DNA from: Massilia solisilvae
GTDB lineage: Bacteria; Pseudomonadota; Gammaproteobacteria; Burkholderiales; Burkholderiaceae_D
Length of the DNA: 64,000 bases
Assembly (NCBI RefSeq): GCF_024753215.1
Contig: NZ_JANUGV010000002.1
Span: 310,001 to 374,000, forward strand
Direction: 5' to 3'
Part shown: piece by piece, positions 1 through 9,118 of the stretch
Numbering within the stretch: the first letter of the stretch is position 1
Layout: the number at the start of each line of letters is the position of its first letter
Notes under the pieces: model-generated
Told to the model about the DNA's origin: nothing
The model's database searches: none
Seen by the model: only the letters and a program-made list of their open reading frames with translations
Position numbers and translations under genes: made by a program

Positions 1-213
1 AACGTTGCGCGCCTGGTAGAACGCCCAGTGATCGAGCTTGTTGGCCTGCGCCTGCTGCATGGCCTGCACGATGTTGTCGTCCTTGACCTTGCAGATGCCC
101 ATGAAGGTCGACAGCAGCGCGACGGTCACTGCCACGGCCATGTTCAGGCGCGAGCTCTTTTCCCTGGCTGCTTCGTTGGCTTGTTCGATGGTGTCGATCG
201 GGTCCAGCTCCAT
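1..213 (-). CDS. DUF4337 family protein, N-terminal part (cut by window edge)
   Basis: The reading frame starts at an ATG (complement of 211-213) and runs off the left edge, so only the first 71 residues are visible. They begin MELDPIDTIEQANEAAREKS and continue into a hydrophobic helix (LNMAVAVTVALLSTFMGI), followed by a polar stretch containing KVKDDNIVQAMQQAQA and LDHWAFYQARNV. This pattern is typical of DUF4337 membrane proteins, whose role is unknown. It lies 33 bases downstream of the PaaK/CapK-like gene on the same strand and may be co-transcribed. No clear Shine-Dalgarno is seen. Confidence 0.75.
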   Translation of the reverse strand, partial: MELDPIDTIEQANEAAREKSSRLNMAVAVTVALLSTFMGICKVKDDNIVQAMQQAQANKLDHWAFYQARNV

Positions 214-246
214 GATGCCGCGTTGTGGTTGGCGATGCGCGCCAGT

Positions 247-1596
247 CTAATGCATTTGCGGCCTGGATGTGGCCGCCGATGCCGGCCGTGACGGTGCCAC
301 GCTGGAGATCACGAAGCGGTGCTTGCCGCCCGGGGCGGGCAGCACCTCCGGCACCGCCTGCACCGAGATGTCGAAGGACTCGCCCCAGCGTTCGCGCTGC
401 CGTGCCAGCACCAGCTGCCGCTGCGCGGGTGTCAGCGTGCCGCTGCGGGGCACCAGTGCGATCGTGATCGCGCCCGGCCGCCTCTGCCAGATCTGCCAGG
501 TACGCACGAAGTCCCACGTGTCGGGGTCGATGATCACGGTCAGGCCGGGGATGCGGCGGCCGTTCCGGTCGATCAGGAAGTCCTGTTCGCGGCCATCGAT
601 CGCCTGGCAGGCGCCGTCGGCACCGATCGTGCCGTAGTCCCCGGTGCGGTAGCGAATCAGCGGCATCACGTCGTTCCATAGCGAGGTGCCGACGATCTCG
701 GCGCCGTGCGCGTTCACCCGGTTCTCGTTGACCGCATACAGGCGGTTGAAGCGATAGGCGCTGCACACGCCGCCCGAACCTTCGGCGAACGCGAGGTTGG
801 TGCGCTCGGTCAGGCCGTAGCTGATGGAGATCGGGCAGCCGAACAGCTTTTCGATCGCGCCCAGCTGCCCGGCCTTCACCGGCTCGGAGCCAAGCAGCAC
901 CGCGCCCACTTCAAAGTCGAGCTCACCGGGCGCGAGCATGTGCGCCAGCGCGGCCACGGTGCTGGGGTAAGCGTGCACGAAGCGTGGCCGGAAGCGGTTG
1001 AGCGCGTCGCGGATTGCCGACTTGTGCTCATCTGTCAGGTGGTAGGGCGACAGCAGCAGCCGGTTGCCCCACACCCGCGTCGGCGCTTCATGCCCGGGCC
1101 GCACGGCGTCCGCGCCGATGCGCAGGTACCTTGCCTTGTCGAAGCTGAAGCCAAAGCGCGACCAGGCCTGCGCGAAGAACGCCTTTTCGATGTCCGCCAG
1201 CCGTTTGGTGCGCCACATGCCGATGCCTTCGCCGGTCGAGCCGCTGCTGGTGGTGTAGATCAGCCAGCGCGGGTGGAAGCGCTCGTCGAGGAAATCGCGC
1301 TGCTGCGCCATCACGGTGCGCTTGTCGATCAACGGGAAGCGCGCCAGCAGCTCGCGCGCGGGTTCGTGCGCCAGTTCGGCTGCGGACAAGCGCATGCTGC
1401 GGCGATAGAAGGGGACATGGCGCACCGCTGCCTGCAGCACGTGGCGCAGCCGTTCGTCGATGACTGCATCCAGCAGGTGTGGCGGCGCGCCGGACAGCTG
1501 CAGGATGCGAAAGTAATCGGCATGGTAGAGCAGGCGCGCGGGGACGTATTTGCGCCACCGGTAGTACCGCTGCTTCAGCCATTCCGCGCGACCCAT
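247..1596 (-). CDS. PaaK/CapK-like adenylate-forming enzyme
   Basis: A 449-residue member of the ANL adenylating superfamily, resembling phenylacetate-CoA ligase and the CapK proteins of polysaccharide clusters. The AMP-binding loop SSGSTGE is at about residues 117-123. A YGLTER segment and an RYRTGD motif further on match the adenylate-binding and hinge regions. Such enzymes activate a carboxylate with ATP and often pass it to CoA or another acceptor. No phenylacetate-degradation genes lie nearby, so the substrate is unknown. The start is an ATG that gives MGRAEWLKQRYYRW. Confidence 0.8.
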   Translation of the reverse strand: MGRAEWLKQRYYRWRKYVPARLLYHADYFRILQLSGAPPHLLDAVIDERLRHVLQAAVRHVPFYRRSMRLSAAELAHEPARELLARFPLIDKRTVMAQQRDFLDERFHPRWLIYTTSSGSTGEGIGMWRTKRLADIEKAFFAQAWSRFGFSFDKARYLRIGADAVRPGHEAPTRVWGNRLLLSPYHLTDEHKSAIRDALNRFRPRFVHAYPSTVAALAHMLAPGELDFEVGAVLLGSEPVKAGQLGAIEKLFGCPISISYGLTERTNLAFAEGSGGVCSAYRFNRLYAVNENRVNAHGAEIVGTSLWNDVMPLIRYRTGDYGTIGADGACQAIDGREQDFLIDRNGRRIPGLTVIIDPDTWDFVRTWQIWQRRPGAITIALVPRSGTLTPAQRQLVLARQRERWGESFDISVQAVPEVLPAPGGKHRFVISSVAPSRPASAATSRPQMH

Positions 1597-1761
1597 GTTG
1601 CTCCTGGCAAAATCCGTGTGCTCCCGTCAATACTAAGCGCGCGCCGGGCAGGGCCGTTCGACGCCCGTCAGCAAGCGTGCGTTTGCATTGCCCGGTGGCC
1701 GCCGGTATCCTTAATTGATTGCCGCCTGGCAGTCCAAGAGTTTCTTTCCAGAAGGAGAAGC

Positions 1762-2466
1762 ATGACCACGTTCGCCATCACCCCTCCCGCCATCCCGTCG
1801 CTCGCGATTGCCGGATCGTCCGAGCGCTTCCCGCTGCGGCGCGTGTTCTGCGTCGGGCGCAACTACGCGGCCCACGCGCGCGAGATGGGCAACGATCCGG
1901 ACCGCGAGCCGCCATTCTTCTTCACCAAGCCGGCCGACGCGGTGGTGCCCGCGGCCGGCACGCTGCCGTATCCGCCGGCCACGCGCGACATGCATCACGA
2001 GATCGAGATGGTGGTCGCGCTGGGCAAGGGTGGCGCCAACGTGGCGGCGGCGGACGCGCTGTCGCTGGTGTGGGGCTATGGCGTGGGCATCGACCTGACC
2101 CGGCGCGACCTGCAGGCCGTCGCCAAAGAGATGAGCCGGCCGTGGGACGTGGCCAAGGGCTTCGACGCGTCGGCGCCGTGCAGCGAACTGCATCCGGTGG
2201 CGCAGGTGGGCCATCCGTCGGGCGCGCGCATCTGGCTGGAGGTGAATGGCACGGTCAAGCAGGACGGCAACCTGGACGAGATGATCTGGCCGGTGGCGGA
2301 CGTGATCGCGCACCTGTCACGCTACGTCACGCTCATGCCGGGCGACCTGATTTTCACGGGCACCCCGTCTGGCGTTGGGCCGCTGTCGCCCGGCGACCGC
2401 GTGCGCGGCGGGCTCGATGGCGTGACTGGCTTCCAGCTCGAAGTGGGGCCGGCTCCCGCGGCTTAA
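1762..2466 (+). CDS. Fumarylacetoacetate hydrolase (FAH) family protein, fumarylpyruvate-hydrolase-like
   Basis: A 234-residue single-domain FAH-fold enzyme. The metal ligands are visible as E80 and E82 (HHEIEMVVALG) and an Asp in GVGIDLTRRD. The closing motif GDLIFTGTPSGVGPL is also typical. Related enzymes hydrolyse fumarylpyruvate or decarboxylate and hydrate acyl-pyruvates in aromatic or sugar catabolism. The start is the ATG preceded by GAAGGAG. The reading frame is open far upstream, but that part is antisense shadow of the neighbouring gene. Its stop overlaps by 4 bases the end of the convergent gene at 2463-3251. Confidence 0.85.
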   Translation: MTTFAITPPAIPSLAIAGSSERFPLRRVFCVGRNYAAHAREMGNDPDREPPFFFTKPADAVVPAAGTLPYPPATRDMHHEIEMVVALGKGGANVAAADALSLVWGYGVGIDLTRRDLQAVAKEMSRPWDVAKGFDASAPCSELHPVAQVGHPSGARIWLEVNGTVKQDGNLDEMIWPVADVIAHLSRYVTLMPGDLIFTGTPSGVGPLSPGDRVRGGLDGVTGFQLEVGPAPAA

Positions 2467-3251
2467 CCGCGCGCGGCGATCATGGCGGCAACCTGCGCGG
2501 TGAGCGCGGCGCGGGTGGCGTCGATCTGGTCGCCGTTGGTGTTGGCCGACAGCGTGGCCTTGTCCTTGCGGCCCAGGAAGTAGGCCACCCGCTCCGCGTT
2601 GGCGCCGGACGGGTGGGGCAGGCCGTGCAGGATGCGCGCCGGGTCGATCACGCCGCGCGCGGCCAGCCAGTCGAGCGCGTCGCTGACGGCAGCGCCCATC
2701 GGGATGAACAGCGCGCCGGGCAGTTGCGCCGCTTCCGCCCCAAACCATTCCAGCACCTGCTGCTGCAGGAACGGCGTGCGCGTCATGGCCGGCGTGCCGC
2801 TGTAGTTCTTCCCGTTGACGAAAACGGCGTGGCGCAGCGCCGAGGTCACCTGCACCAGGTCCGCATGCGCGCCGAACAGCGAGGCGCAGCTGTCGATGCC
2901 GAGCCAGCGCGCAACGCCGATCGAATCGAGCAGCGCCACCAGGTTCGGCCGGATCGCGCCGCTGAAGGCGCCGGCCACGCGCGCCGCCCGCAGCACCTCG
3001 TCCTGTGCCGCGCCGCGCGCCAGCTGGCGCTGAGCCTCGGCCACCGCGTTCTTCCACTGGTTGAAGCCGGGCGTGATGCCGACCACGACCACTTTCGCCG
3101 CCGTGTTGATCGATTCGAACGGGATGTAGTACGTGGACAGCCTGCCTTCGCTCCTGATCAGGAAGCTGTCCGGGATCAGCAACGGCGCCGCGACCTGTTG
3201 CAGGTCCACGGCGCGTATCGCATCCGCGTAGCGCGGAAAGAGCAGGGTCAC
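2463..3251 (-). CDS. Uracil-DNA-glycosylase-like protein, last gene of the efflux operon
   Basis: A 262-residue protein starting at a GTG that overlaps the emrA-like stop (GTGA), so it is translationally coupled. It has a VVVGITPGF segment near the N-terminal third and LHGLPHPSGANAERV near the end. These resemble the first and last conserved motifs of the uracil-DNA glycosylase fold (GxxPG and HPS). The rest has no family I recognise. It has no signal peptide or membrane helix. UDG-like folding is an inference from two motifs. Why it sits at the end of a drug-efflux operon is unclear. Confidence 0.55.
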   Translation of the reverse strand: MTLLFPRYADAIRAVDLQQVAAPLLIPDSFLIRSEGRLSTYYIPFESINTAAKVVVVGITPGFNQWKNAVAEAQRQLARGAAQDEVLRAARVAGAFSGAIRPNLVALLDSIGVARWLGIDSCASLFGAHADLVQVTSALRHAVFVNGKNYSGTPAMTRTPFLQQQVLEWFGAEAAQLPGALFIPMGAAVSDALDWLAARGVIDPARILHGLPHPSGANAERVAYFLGRKDKATLSANTNGDQIDATRAALTAQVAAMIAARG

Positions 3252-4402
3252 TTGGCCAGGTTCCTGGCGACGATCGCGTCGGTGGCGGCCTGGGCTTCCT
3301 GCAGCGGCTGGGTCAGCACGCTGGTCTCGTAACGCGCCGTGGGCTGGGCCACGGTGCCAAGCGCGCTGCCCTGCTTGTTGCTGATGTCGATGTCGACCGT
3401 GGCCGACAGGCCCACGCGCAGCGGGTGCGCCGCCAGCTCCTTGGGGTCGAGCGAGATGCGCACCGGCAGGCGCTGCACCACCTTGATCCAGTTGCCGGTG
3501 GCGTTCTGCGCCGGCAGCAGCGAGAACGCGCTGCCGGTGCCGGCCGACAGGCCCACCACCTTGCCGTGGAACTTGATATCGCTGCCGTACATGTCCGCCT
3601 CGATCGTGGCCGGCTGGCCGACGCGGATGTCGCGCAGCTCGGACTCCTTGAAATTGGCATCCACCCACAGGTCGTTCAGCGGCACGATCGTCAACAGCGG
3701 CGTGCCCGGCGCAATGCGGCTGCCTACCTGCACGCTGCGCTTGGAGACGTACCCGGTCACCGGCGCGACGATGGCGTTGCGGCGCGCGGCCAGCCAGGCG
3801 GACAGGTAGTCGGCCTTTGCGGCCAGCACGTTGGGGTGCTGTTGCGGCGCCACGCCAGCCACGGTCACGCGCGCGGCCGCGGCCTGCTTCTGCGCCACGT
3901 CGAGCGCGGCGCGCGCCTCTTCCACGTTGCGGCGCGCGTGCGCCACGTCCTCGCCAGACACGATCTGGCTTGCGGCCAGCGGCAGGCGGCGCGCCAGGTC
4001 TTCCTGCGCGGTCTTGAGCGCGACCCTGCGCTGCTCGACCGCCGCTTCGAGCTGCTGCACGGTGGTGTAGCGCTCGCGTTCCTGGCGCACCACGGTGCCC
4101 AGACGGGCCTCGGCCTGCGCCAGCGCTACCTGCGCATCGGACGGGTCGAGCTTGATGATCTCGGTGCCGGCCTGCACCAGCTGGGTCTCGTCCACGCGGA
4201 TCTCGACCACGCTGCCGGTCACCTGCGAGCTCACGTTGACCAGGTTGCCACCGACGTAGGCGTTGTCGGTTTCGACGCGCTTGGACAGCACCAGCACGTA
4301 CCAGGCGGCGTAAGCCAGGCCGCCAAGGATGAACAGGGCGGTGATCGCCAGCAGGAACGCGCGGCGCTTCTTTTCATGGGGGGCGATGGTTTCGTTACTC
4401 AT
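3248..4402 (-). CDS. emrA: EmrA/HlyD family efflux adaptor (membrane fusion protein)
   Basis: A 384-residue periplasmic adaptor. It has one N-terminal membrane helix (residues about 13-33), a lipoyl/barrel-sandwich segment (TDNAYVGGNLVNVSSQVTG), a long coiled-coil hairpin, the second lipoyl half (APVTGYVSKRSVQVG) and a beta-barrel domain with DLWVDANFKE. It should link the inner-membrane pump encoded by emrB to the outer-membrane channel. The start codon overlaps the stop of the nodT-like gene (ATGA), and its own stop overlaps the following GTG start. Confidence 0.9.
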   Translation of the reverse strand: MSNETIAPHEKKRRAFLLAITALFILGGLAYAAWYVLVLSKRVETDNAYVGGNLVNVSSQVTGSVVEIRVDETQLVQAGTEIIKLDPSDAQVALAQAEARLGTVVRQERERYTTVQQLEAAVEQRRVALKTAQEDLARRLPLAASQIVSGEDVAHARRNVEEARAALDVAQKQAAAARVTVAGVAPQQHPNVLAAKADYLSAWLAARRNAIVAPVTGYVSKRSVQVGSRIAPGTPLLTIVPLNDLWVDANFKESELRDIRVGQPATIEADMYGSDIKFHGKVVGLSAGTGSAFSLLPAQNATGNWIKVVQRLPVRISLDPKELAAHPLRVGLSATVDIDISNKQGSALGTVAQPTARYETSVLTQPLQEAQAATDAIVARNLAK

Positions 4403-5883
4403 TTGGCGATGGCGTGGTTGTCTTGTTGGTTGTTGGCGGCGGTCTGGATCGGTGCGGCGCGGTAGCCGCCGCCCAGTGCCTTGACGAGGGCGACCTGCGA
4501 CTGCAGTTCGGCGTCGCGCAGCTGCAGGCCGGCGTCGCGCAGGCGCAGCGTGGCCAGTTGCGCCTGCAGCACTGCGGCGCTTTCGGCCAGGCCCGCTTTC
4601 AGGCGCACGCGCGCGTTCGCTTCCAGGCTGGCGGCCTTGTCCACCGCTTCCTGGTAGGCGCGGCGCTGCTGGGCGATGCCGGCAAGCGTGGCCGCTTCTT
4701 CGGCCACGTCGCGCACGGCGACCAGTACCGACTGGTTGTAATCGGCCAGCAGCTCGTCGCGCTGGGCGCGCGCTTCGCCCAGGCCGGCTTCGAGACGGCC
4801 GGCGTCAAAGATCGGCAGGTTCAGCGCCGCGCCGGCCAGCATGGTGCGGCTGCCGTACTGCAGCAGGCGCGACAGCGAGACCGAGTTCAGGCCGGCCGCG
4901 GCCATCAGGTTCAGGTCCGGGTAGAACGCGGCTTCGGCGGCGCGCGTGCGGCCCAGCGCAGCCTCCACACGCCAGCGCGCGGCCTGCAGGTCGGGCCGGC
5001 GCGCCAGCAGCTCGATGCCCAGCCGCGCCGGCAGCGCGGCCTGCACCTCTTGCGGCGGCCGGAACGACAGCCCGGGCAAGCCATCGCTGTCCGCGCCGAT
5101 CAAGGCGCGCAGCGCCTCGCGTTCGCGCGCGGCCTGGGTGGCGAAATACTGCGCCTGCTGGTTCAGGCTGGCCAGGTCCTGTTCGGCGCCTTGCACGGTG
5201 TCGATGTTGACCAGGCCCTGCTTGAGGCGCTGCTGGCGCCCGGACAGCACGTCGCGCTGGACCGCCTGCTGCGCGGCCACGTTGCGCTCGCGCGCCCACA
5301 GCATCTGCAGGCGGAAGTAGCTTTGCGCCACCGCCGCCGACAGCGTCTGCGCCGCCTGCGCGGCTTCTGCCTGGCGTGCGCTGGTTTCGCCCAGCGCGGC
5401 GGCCACCAGCGCGCGGTGCCGGCCCCACCAGTCGAAGTCGTAGCTGGCCTTGACCTGCACCGTCGAATCGTTGAACCAGTTGCCGCCGATCGGCTCGGGG
5501 AACAGGCCTGTGGCCGAGTAGCGCTGGCGGTTCAGGCCGGCATTCAGGCCCACCTGCGCGCCGCCGGCCGCTTCCTCGGCGCGCAGCGCGGCGCGCGCGG
5601 TGGCCACGCGTGCCTGCGCCACCGCGATCGACGGGCTGTTGGTGAGCGCGCGCGCCACCAGGTCGTCCAGCTGCGCGTCGCCGTATTCCTTCCACCATTG
5701 CTGCGCCGGCCACGCGTCGCGCGCCAGCTTGAGCGCCGCTTCGTGCTGCGCCCGCGCGAAGTCGGGCGCCGTGGCGGCGCTGGTGTCGGCCGGGACGTGA
5801 ACGCAGCCGGCCAGGGCAAGCGCCAGCACCGCGCCCGCCGCTTTCGTGAGTCGTAAATGTCGCACTGTTTTTTTGGCTTTCAT
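4399..5883 (-). CDS. NodT-family outer-membrane efflux lipoprotein
   Basis: A 494-residue TolC-like channel. The N-terminus MKAKKTVRHLRLTKAAG is followed by a lipoprotein signal ending LALAGC, so Cys is the lipidated residue. Two homologous OEP repeats follow, with typical segments WWKEYGDAQLDDLV and LLARRPDLQAARWRVEAA. The product forms the outer-membrane exit of the MarR-regulated pump. Its start lies 2 bases after the emrB stop and its stop overlaps the emrA start. The open frame extends further upstream, but the lipoprotein signal fixes this start. Confidence 0.9.
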   Translation of the reverse strand: MKAKKTVRHLRLTKAAGAVLALALAGCVHVPADTSAATAPDFARAQHEAALKLARDAWPAQQWWKEYGDAQLDDLVARALTNSPSIAVAQARVATARAALRAEEAAGGAQVGLNAGLNRQRYSATGLFPEPIGGNWFNDSTVQVKASYDFDWWGRHRALVAAALGETSARQAEAAQAAQTLSAAVAQSYFRLQMLWARERNVAAQQAVQRDVLSGRQQRLKQGLVNIDTVQGAEQDLASLNQQAQYFATQAAREREALRALIGADSDGLPGLSFRPPQEVQAALPARLGIELLARRPDLQAARWRVEAALGRTRAAEAAFYPDLNLMAAAGLNSVSLSRLLQYGSRTMLAGAALNLPIFDAGRLEAGLGEARAQRDELLADYNQSVLVAVRDVAEEAATLAGIAQQRRAYQEAVDKAASLEANARVRLKAGLAESAAVLQAQLATLRLRDAGLQLRDAELQSQVALVKALGGGYRAAPIQTAANNQQDNHAIAK

Positions 5884-5885
5884 GG

Positions 5886-7433
5886 TTATTCGAGGGCGGC
5901 GTGGTCCACCTGGGCAGGCGCGGCGCTGCGCTTGGGTGGGCGGATCAGGAGCAGCATCGGGATCACGGCTGCGGTCAGGATCATCATCAGCCAGTAGTCG
6001 TCCACGTAGGCGATCATCGATGCCTGGCGCGAGATCTCGGCATTGAGCGCGGCGGCGCCGGAGCCGGCCAGCGCGGCGGCCGGGTTGCCCAGTTCCGGGT
6101 TGGCGATGGTGACGTGCTCGACCAGCGAACTGTGGGCGATCTGCGTGTTGCGCACCAACAGGGTCTGCACCAGCGCGATGCCGATCGAGCTGCCGATGTT
6201 GCGGATCAGGCTGTAGAGCGCCGTGCCTTCCGCGCGCATCTGCGGCGACAGCGTAGCGAAGGTGGCGGCCGACAGCGGCACGAACACCAGACCCATGCCG
6301 ATCCCCTGGATCACGCCCGGCCACACGATGTCGCTTTGCGAGAGCACCAGCGTGTACTGGGTCATCTGCCACAGCGAGAAGCCGGTCACCGCAAAGCCCA
6401 CGCCCAGCAGCAGGCGAAAGTCCACGCGGCCGGTGAGCTTGCCCACCACGAGCATCGACAGCATCGTGCCCAGGCCCGATGGCGCCGTCACCAGGCCCGC
6501 CAGCATGGCCGGGTAGCCCATCAGGCCCTGCAGCATGGTCGGCATCAGCGCGCGGGTGGCGAACAGCACCATGCCGACGATGAAGATCAACAGCAGGCCG
6601 GTAACGTAGTTCGAATTGAGCAGCAGCCGGTAGTCGATGAACGACTGCCCGGCCGGGCGCGTGGCGGTGTGGGCGATGAAGTAGGCGGCGCTCAGCGCCA
6701 GCAGAATCGCCTCGACCCAGGTTTCGGTGGAGCCGAACCAGTCGTTCTGCTCGCCGCGGTCGAGCAGCATCTGCAGCGCGCCGATCGCCACCGACAGCGT
6801 GACGAAGCCGAAGGTGTCGAACTTCACGCGCCGCGCTGCCGGCGTGGCGTGGATATAGCGCCAGATGCCGTAGAAGGCGATCGCGCCGATCGGCACGTTG
6901 ATGAAGAACACCCAGCGCCAGTTGTACTGGTCGGTCAGCCAGCCGCCCAGCGTCGGTCCCAGGATCGGGCCGATCATCACGCCCATGCCCCATACCGCCA
7001 TGGCCGAGCCATGCTTTTCGCGCGGGTTAATGTCGAGCAGGACCGCCTGCGACAGCGGCACCAGGGCCGCGCCGAACACGCCCTGCAGCATGCGCGCGAT
7101 GACGATTTCGGTGAGCGTGGCCGAGATCCCGCACAGCACCGAAGCCGCGGTGAAGCCGGCCACCGAGGCCAGGAACACGTTCTTCAGGCCATAGCGGTCC
7201 ACCAGCCAGCCGTTGAGCGGGGTGGCGATGGCGGCGGCCACGATGAACGAGGTCAGCACCCACGTGATCTGGTCCGTTGATGCCGACAGGCTGCCCTGCA
7301 TGTGCGGCAGCGCGACGTTGGCGATGGTGCCGTCGAGCGCCTGGATCACGGTCGCGAGCATGATCGAGATCGTGATCATGGTGCGGTTGATCGGCGGGGC
7401 TCCCGGCGCCGCGGTGGCGGCGGCAGCGCTCAC
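5886..7433 (-). CDS. emrB: EmrB/QacA-type MFS drug transporter (DHA2, 14 TM)
   Basis: A 515-residue proton-coupled drug exporter with about 14 hydrophobic segments. The DHA2 signatures are visible: ALDGTIANVALPHMQ in helix 1, LVDRYGLKNVF in loop 2-3 and GWRWVFF-like NWRWVFFINVPIG after helix 5. The GTG start at 7431-7433 overlaps the stop of the marR gene (GTGA), showing translational coupling. It probably exports lipophilic toxins across the inner membrane into the EmrA-NodT conduit. Confidence 0.92.
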   Translation of the reverse strand: MSAAAATAAPGAPPINRTMITISIMLATVIQALDGTIANVALPHMQGSLSASTDQITWVLTSFIVAAAIATPLNGWLVDRYGLKNVFLASVAGFTAASVLCGISATLTEIVIARMLQGVFGAALVPLSQAVLLDINPREKHGSAMAVWGMGVMIGPILGPTLGGWLTDQYNWRWVFFINVPIGAIAFYGIWRYIHATPAARRVKFDTFGFVTLSVAIGALQMLLDRGEQNDWFGSTETWVEAILLALSAAYFIAHTATRPAGQSFIDYRLLLNSNYVTGLLLIFIVGMVLFATRALMPTMLQGLMGYPAMLAGLVTAPSGLGTMLSMLVVGKLTGRVDFRLLLGVGFAVTGFSLWQMTQYTLVLSQSDIVWPGVIQGIGMGLVFVPLSAATFATLSPQMRAEGTALYSLIRNIGSSIGIALVQTLLVRNTQIAHSSLVEHVTIANPELGNPAAALAGSGAAALNAEISRQASMIAYVDDYWLMMILTAAVIPMLLLIRPPKRSAAPAQVDHAALE

Positions 7434-7879
7434 AGCATCTCCTCGATGCGTTCGCGCAGCGATTCGAGCAGGGCGGTGGCGGCGGCCAGTTCGGCTGGCG
7501 GCACCTGGTCCAGCACCGAGGCGCGGAAGGCGTCGGCCTGCTTGCGCACCTTGGCGAACAGGGCGCGGCCGGCATCGGTCAGGTGGACCAGCTTGACGCG
7601 CCGGTCGGTGGGGCAGGGCGCGCGCAGCACCAGCCCGGCGGCTTCGAGCCGGTCGAGCATGGCAACCACGGACGGGCCTTCCACGCCCAGCTGGTCGGCA
7701 AGGGCGCGCTGCGATAGTTCAGTCTTTGACTTGGCGAGGATCGCGATCGTCAGCCAGCCCGACTGGCCCACGCCCAGGTCCTTCAGGCGCGCGTCCAGCG
7801 CCAGGCGCCAGCTGCGCGCGGTTGCGTGCAGCACGGTGGAAAAGCGCTCCTGCGGCGTCGGATCAGGTAGAAGGGACAT
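7430..7879 (-). CDS. MarR-family transcriptional regulator of the efflux operon
   Basis: A 149-residue winged-helix regulator with the MarR layout: an N-terminal dimer helix, a helix-turn-helix around LSQRALADQLGVEGPSVVAMLDRLEAAG, a wing with APCPTDRRVKLVHLT, and a C-terminal dimer helix. It is the first gene of the marR-emrB-nodT-emrA-UDG-like operon. By analogy with EmrR it should repress the operon until it binds a phenolic or drug-like ligand. The upstream palindromic region at 7880-7920 is the likely operator. Confidence 0.9.
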   Translation of the reverse strand: MSLLPDPTPQERFSTVLHATARSWRLALDARLKDLGVGQSGWLTIAILAKSKTELSQRALADQLGVEGPSVVAMLDRLEAAGLVLRAPCPTDRRVKLVHLTDAGRALFAKVRKQADAFRASVLDQVPPAELAAATALLESLRERIEEML

Positions 7880-7920
7880 AATTCACTATCAAATCGGTAG
7901 GTAGCTAACTAGTTTACCGC
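7880..7920 (-). promoter_or_regulatory. Candidate operator/promoter region of the marR efflux operon
   Basis: This AT-rich stretch directly before the marR start contains the perfect 8-base palindrome AACTAGTT (7907-7914), flanked by GGTA and TACC arms. Repressors of this family usually bind such palindromes over their own promoters. No convincing -35/-10 pair could be chosen. The assignment rests on position and symmetry only. Confidence 0.3.
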
Positions 7921-8010
7921 AAGAAAATGAAGAACGTAAGCTATGTGTGCCGGATGGAAGCTGATTTTGTGACAAAGCGGCGACGGATGTCGCAGCCTTG
8001 CGGGGGCTTT

Positions 8011-8091
8011 CGTAGGGTGGTTTCCCGCCCACGCGTTCAGCTAAGGCCTGCCGGATCCGAACGCGTGGGCAGGAGACCTGCCCACCCTACG
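8011..8091. repeat. Dispersed palindromic repeat, family 1 (copy 1)
   Basis: The unit is GTAGGGTGG...CCCACGCGTTCA, a spacer, then GAACGCGTGGGC...GCCCACCCTAC. Two small hairpins stand in inverted order, like a bacterial BIME built from two REPs. The right-hand GCCCACCCTAC supplies the TAG stop codon (8087-8089, minus strand) of the asparaginase gene. Other copies in this window are at 18871, 22699 (degenerate), 26645, 30157, 47281, 55683 and 58121. Confidence 0.9.
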
Positions 8092-9118
8092 AAAGGCGAG
8101 CCCGGGTGAGCTCGAACAGCGGCCGGATATCGCCCGCCACCGTGCCGCGCGCATTCTTGATGGGCGGTTGGCGATAACGCTCGAGCACCGCGCGCGCGTG
8201 TTCGTCGAGCAGGCCGAGCTGGTCGAGCACGCGGTAGGTGGCCGGGTGCAGCGCGCGGCTGCCGCCATCGGCGATCTTGATCGCGATGCCAAGCCCTGCC
8301 GAGCGCACGCCGATCGCCTGCACCCCGTCGGCGCCGATCTTGCAGACCCAGTCGCCACGCCCGGCCGTCATCAGGTGCAGGTCGCTGCGCTCCTCCCCGG
8401 ACACGAGGTCGGGCCGCGCCGTCATCGCGTCGAACAGCGGACCGAATGCCGCGCCCAGCCGGCCGTCGCGCTCGCCCTGCGCCAGCCGCGCGTACAGGTG
8501 AGCAAGCCGGGACAGCGGCAGTGCGTAGTTGGGCGCGGAGCAGCCGTCGATGCCACACGCCAGCGCCTGCGCCGGCAGGCCCGCGGCCTCGGCCAGCCGC
8601 GTGCGGATCGCCTGCTGCAGCGGATGGCGCGGATCGACGTAACGCGCGGTGGGCGCGCCGTGCAGCCGGCACCACGCAAGAAATCCGCTGTGCTTGCCGG
8701 AGCAGTTGTGGTGCAGCGCGCTCCAGCGCTGGTCTGCCGGCGGCGGCAGGTTCACCGCATCGTAATACAGCGGGACCTGGCAGCCGCACTCCAGGTGCTG
8801 TTCGTCCAGCCCGATCTTGCCCAGGATCGTGCGCACCACCCGCACATGCTTCTCTTCGCCGGAATGGCTTGCGCACAAGAGCGCCAGTTCGTCGCGCGAC
8901 AGGCCAAAGCGATCCAGGCCGCCGTCGAGGATGAAGGGGAGGGCCTGGAACGGCTTGAGCGACGAGCGCGTGAAAGTGAGCCATGCCGGATCGCCCGCGG
9001 ACCACAACAGGCGCCCGCCGGCATCGACCACCGCCACCGAACCCATATGCACGTTCTCGGTCAGGTAAGCGCTGTCCTGATAACCGCGCGTGGTGGCGAC
9101 GAGGGGAATCGTATGCAT
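8087..9118 (-). CDS. Asparaginase_II-type L-asparaginase
   Basis: A 343-residue protein of the Asparaginase_II family (the Rhizobium etli type, unrelated to E. coli AnsA/AnsB). Characteristic segments are FTRSSLKPFQALP, CASHSGE, HHNCSGKHSGFLA and GIDGCSAPNYALPL, and the conserved Ser, Lys and Cys residues are present. It should hydrolyse L-asparagine to aspartate and ammonia in the cytoplasm. The chosen start is the ATG giving MHTIPLVATTRGYQ. An in-frame upstream ATG would add 38 unconserved residues. The stop codon lies inside repeat copy 1. Confidence 0.85.
   Translation of the reverse strand: MHTIPLVATTRGYQDSAYLTENVHMGSVAVVDAGGRLLWSAGDPAWLTFTRSSLKPFQALPFILDGGLDRFGLSRDELALLCASHSGEEKHVRVVRTILGKIGLDEQHLECGCQVPLYYDAVNLPPPADQRWSALHHNCSGKHSGFLAWCRLHGAPTARYVDPRHPLQQAIRTRLAEAAGLPAQALACGIDGCSAPNYALPLSRLAHLYARLAQGERDGRLGAAFGPLFDAMTARPDLVSGEERSDLHLMTAGRGDWVCKIGADGVQAIGVRSAGLGIAIKIADGGSRALHPATYRVLDQLGLLDEHARAVLERYRQPPIKNARGTVAGDIRPLFELTRARLS

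Noticed and set aside
706..1761. N-terminal extension of the FAH-family gene
   Set aside because: The extension is antisense to the CapK-like gene. The ATG at 1762 has GAAGGAG and begins the conserved protein.
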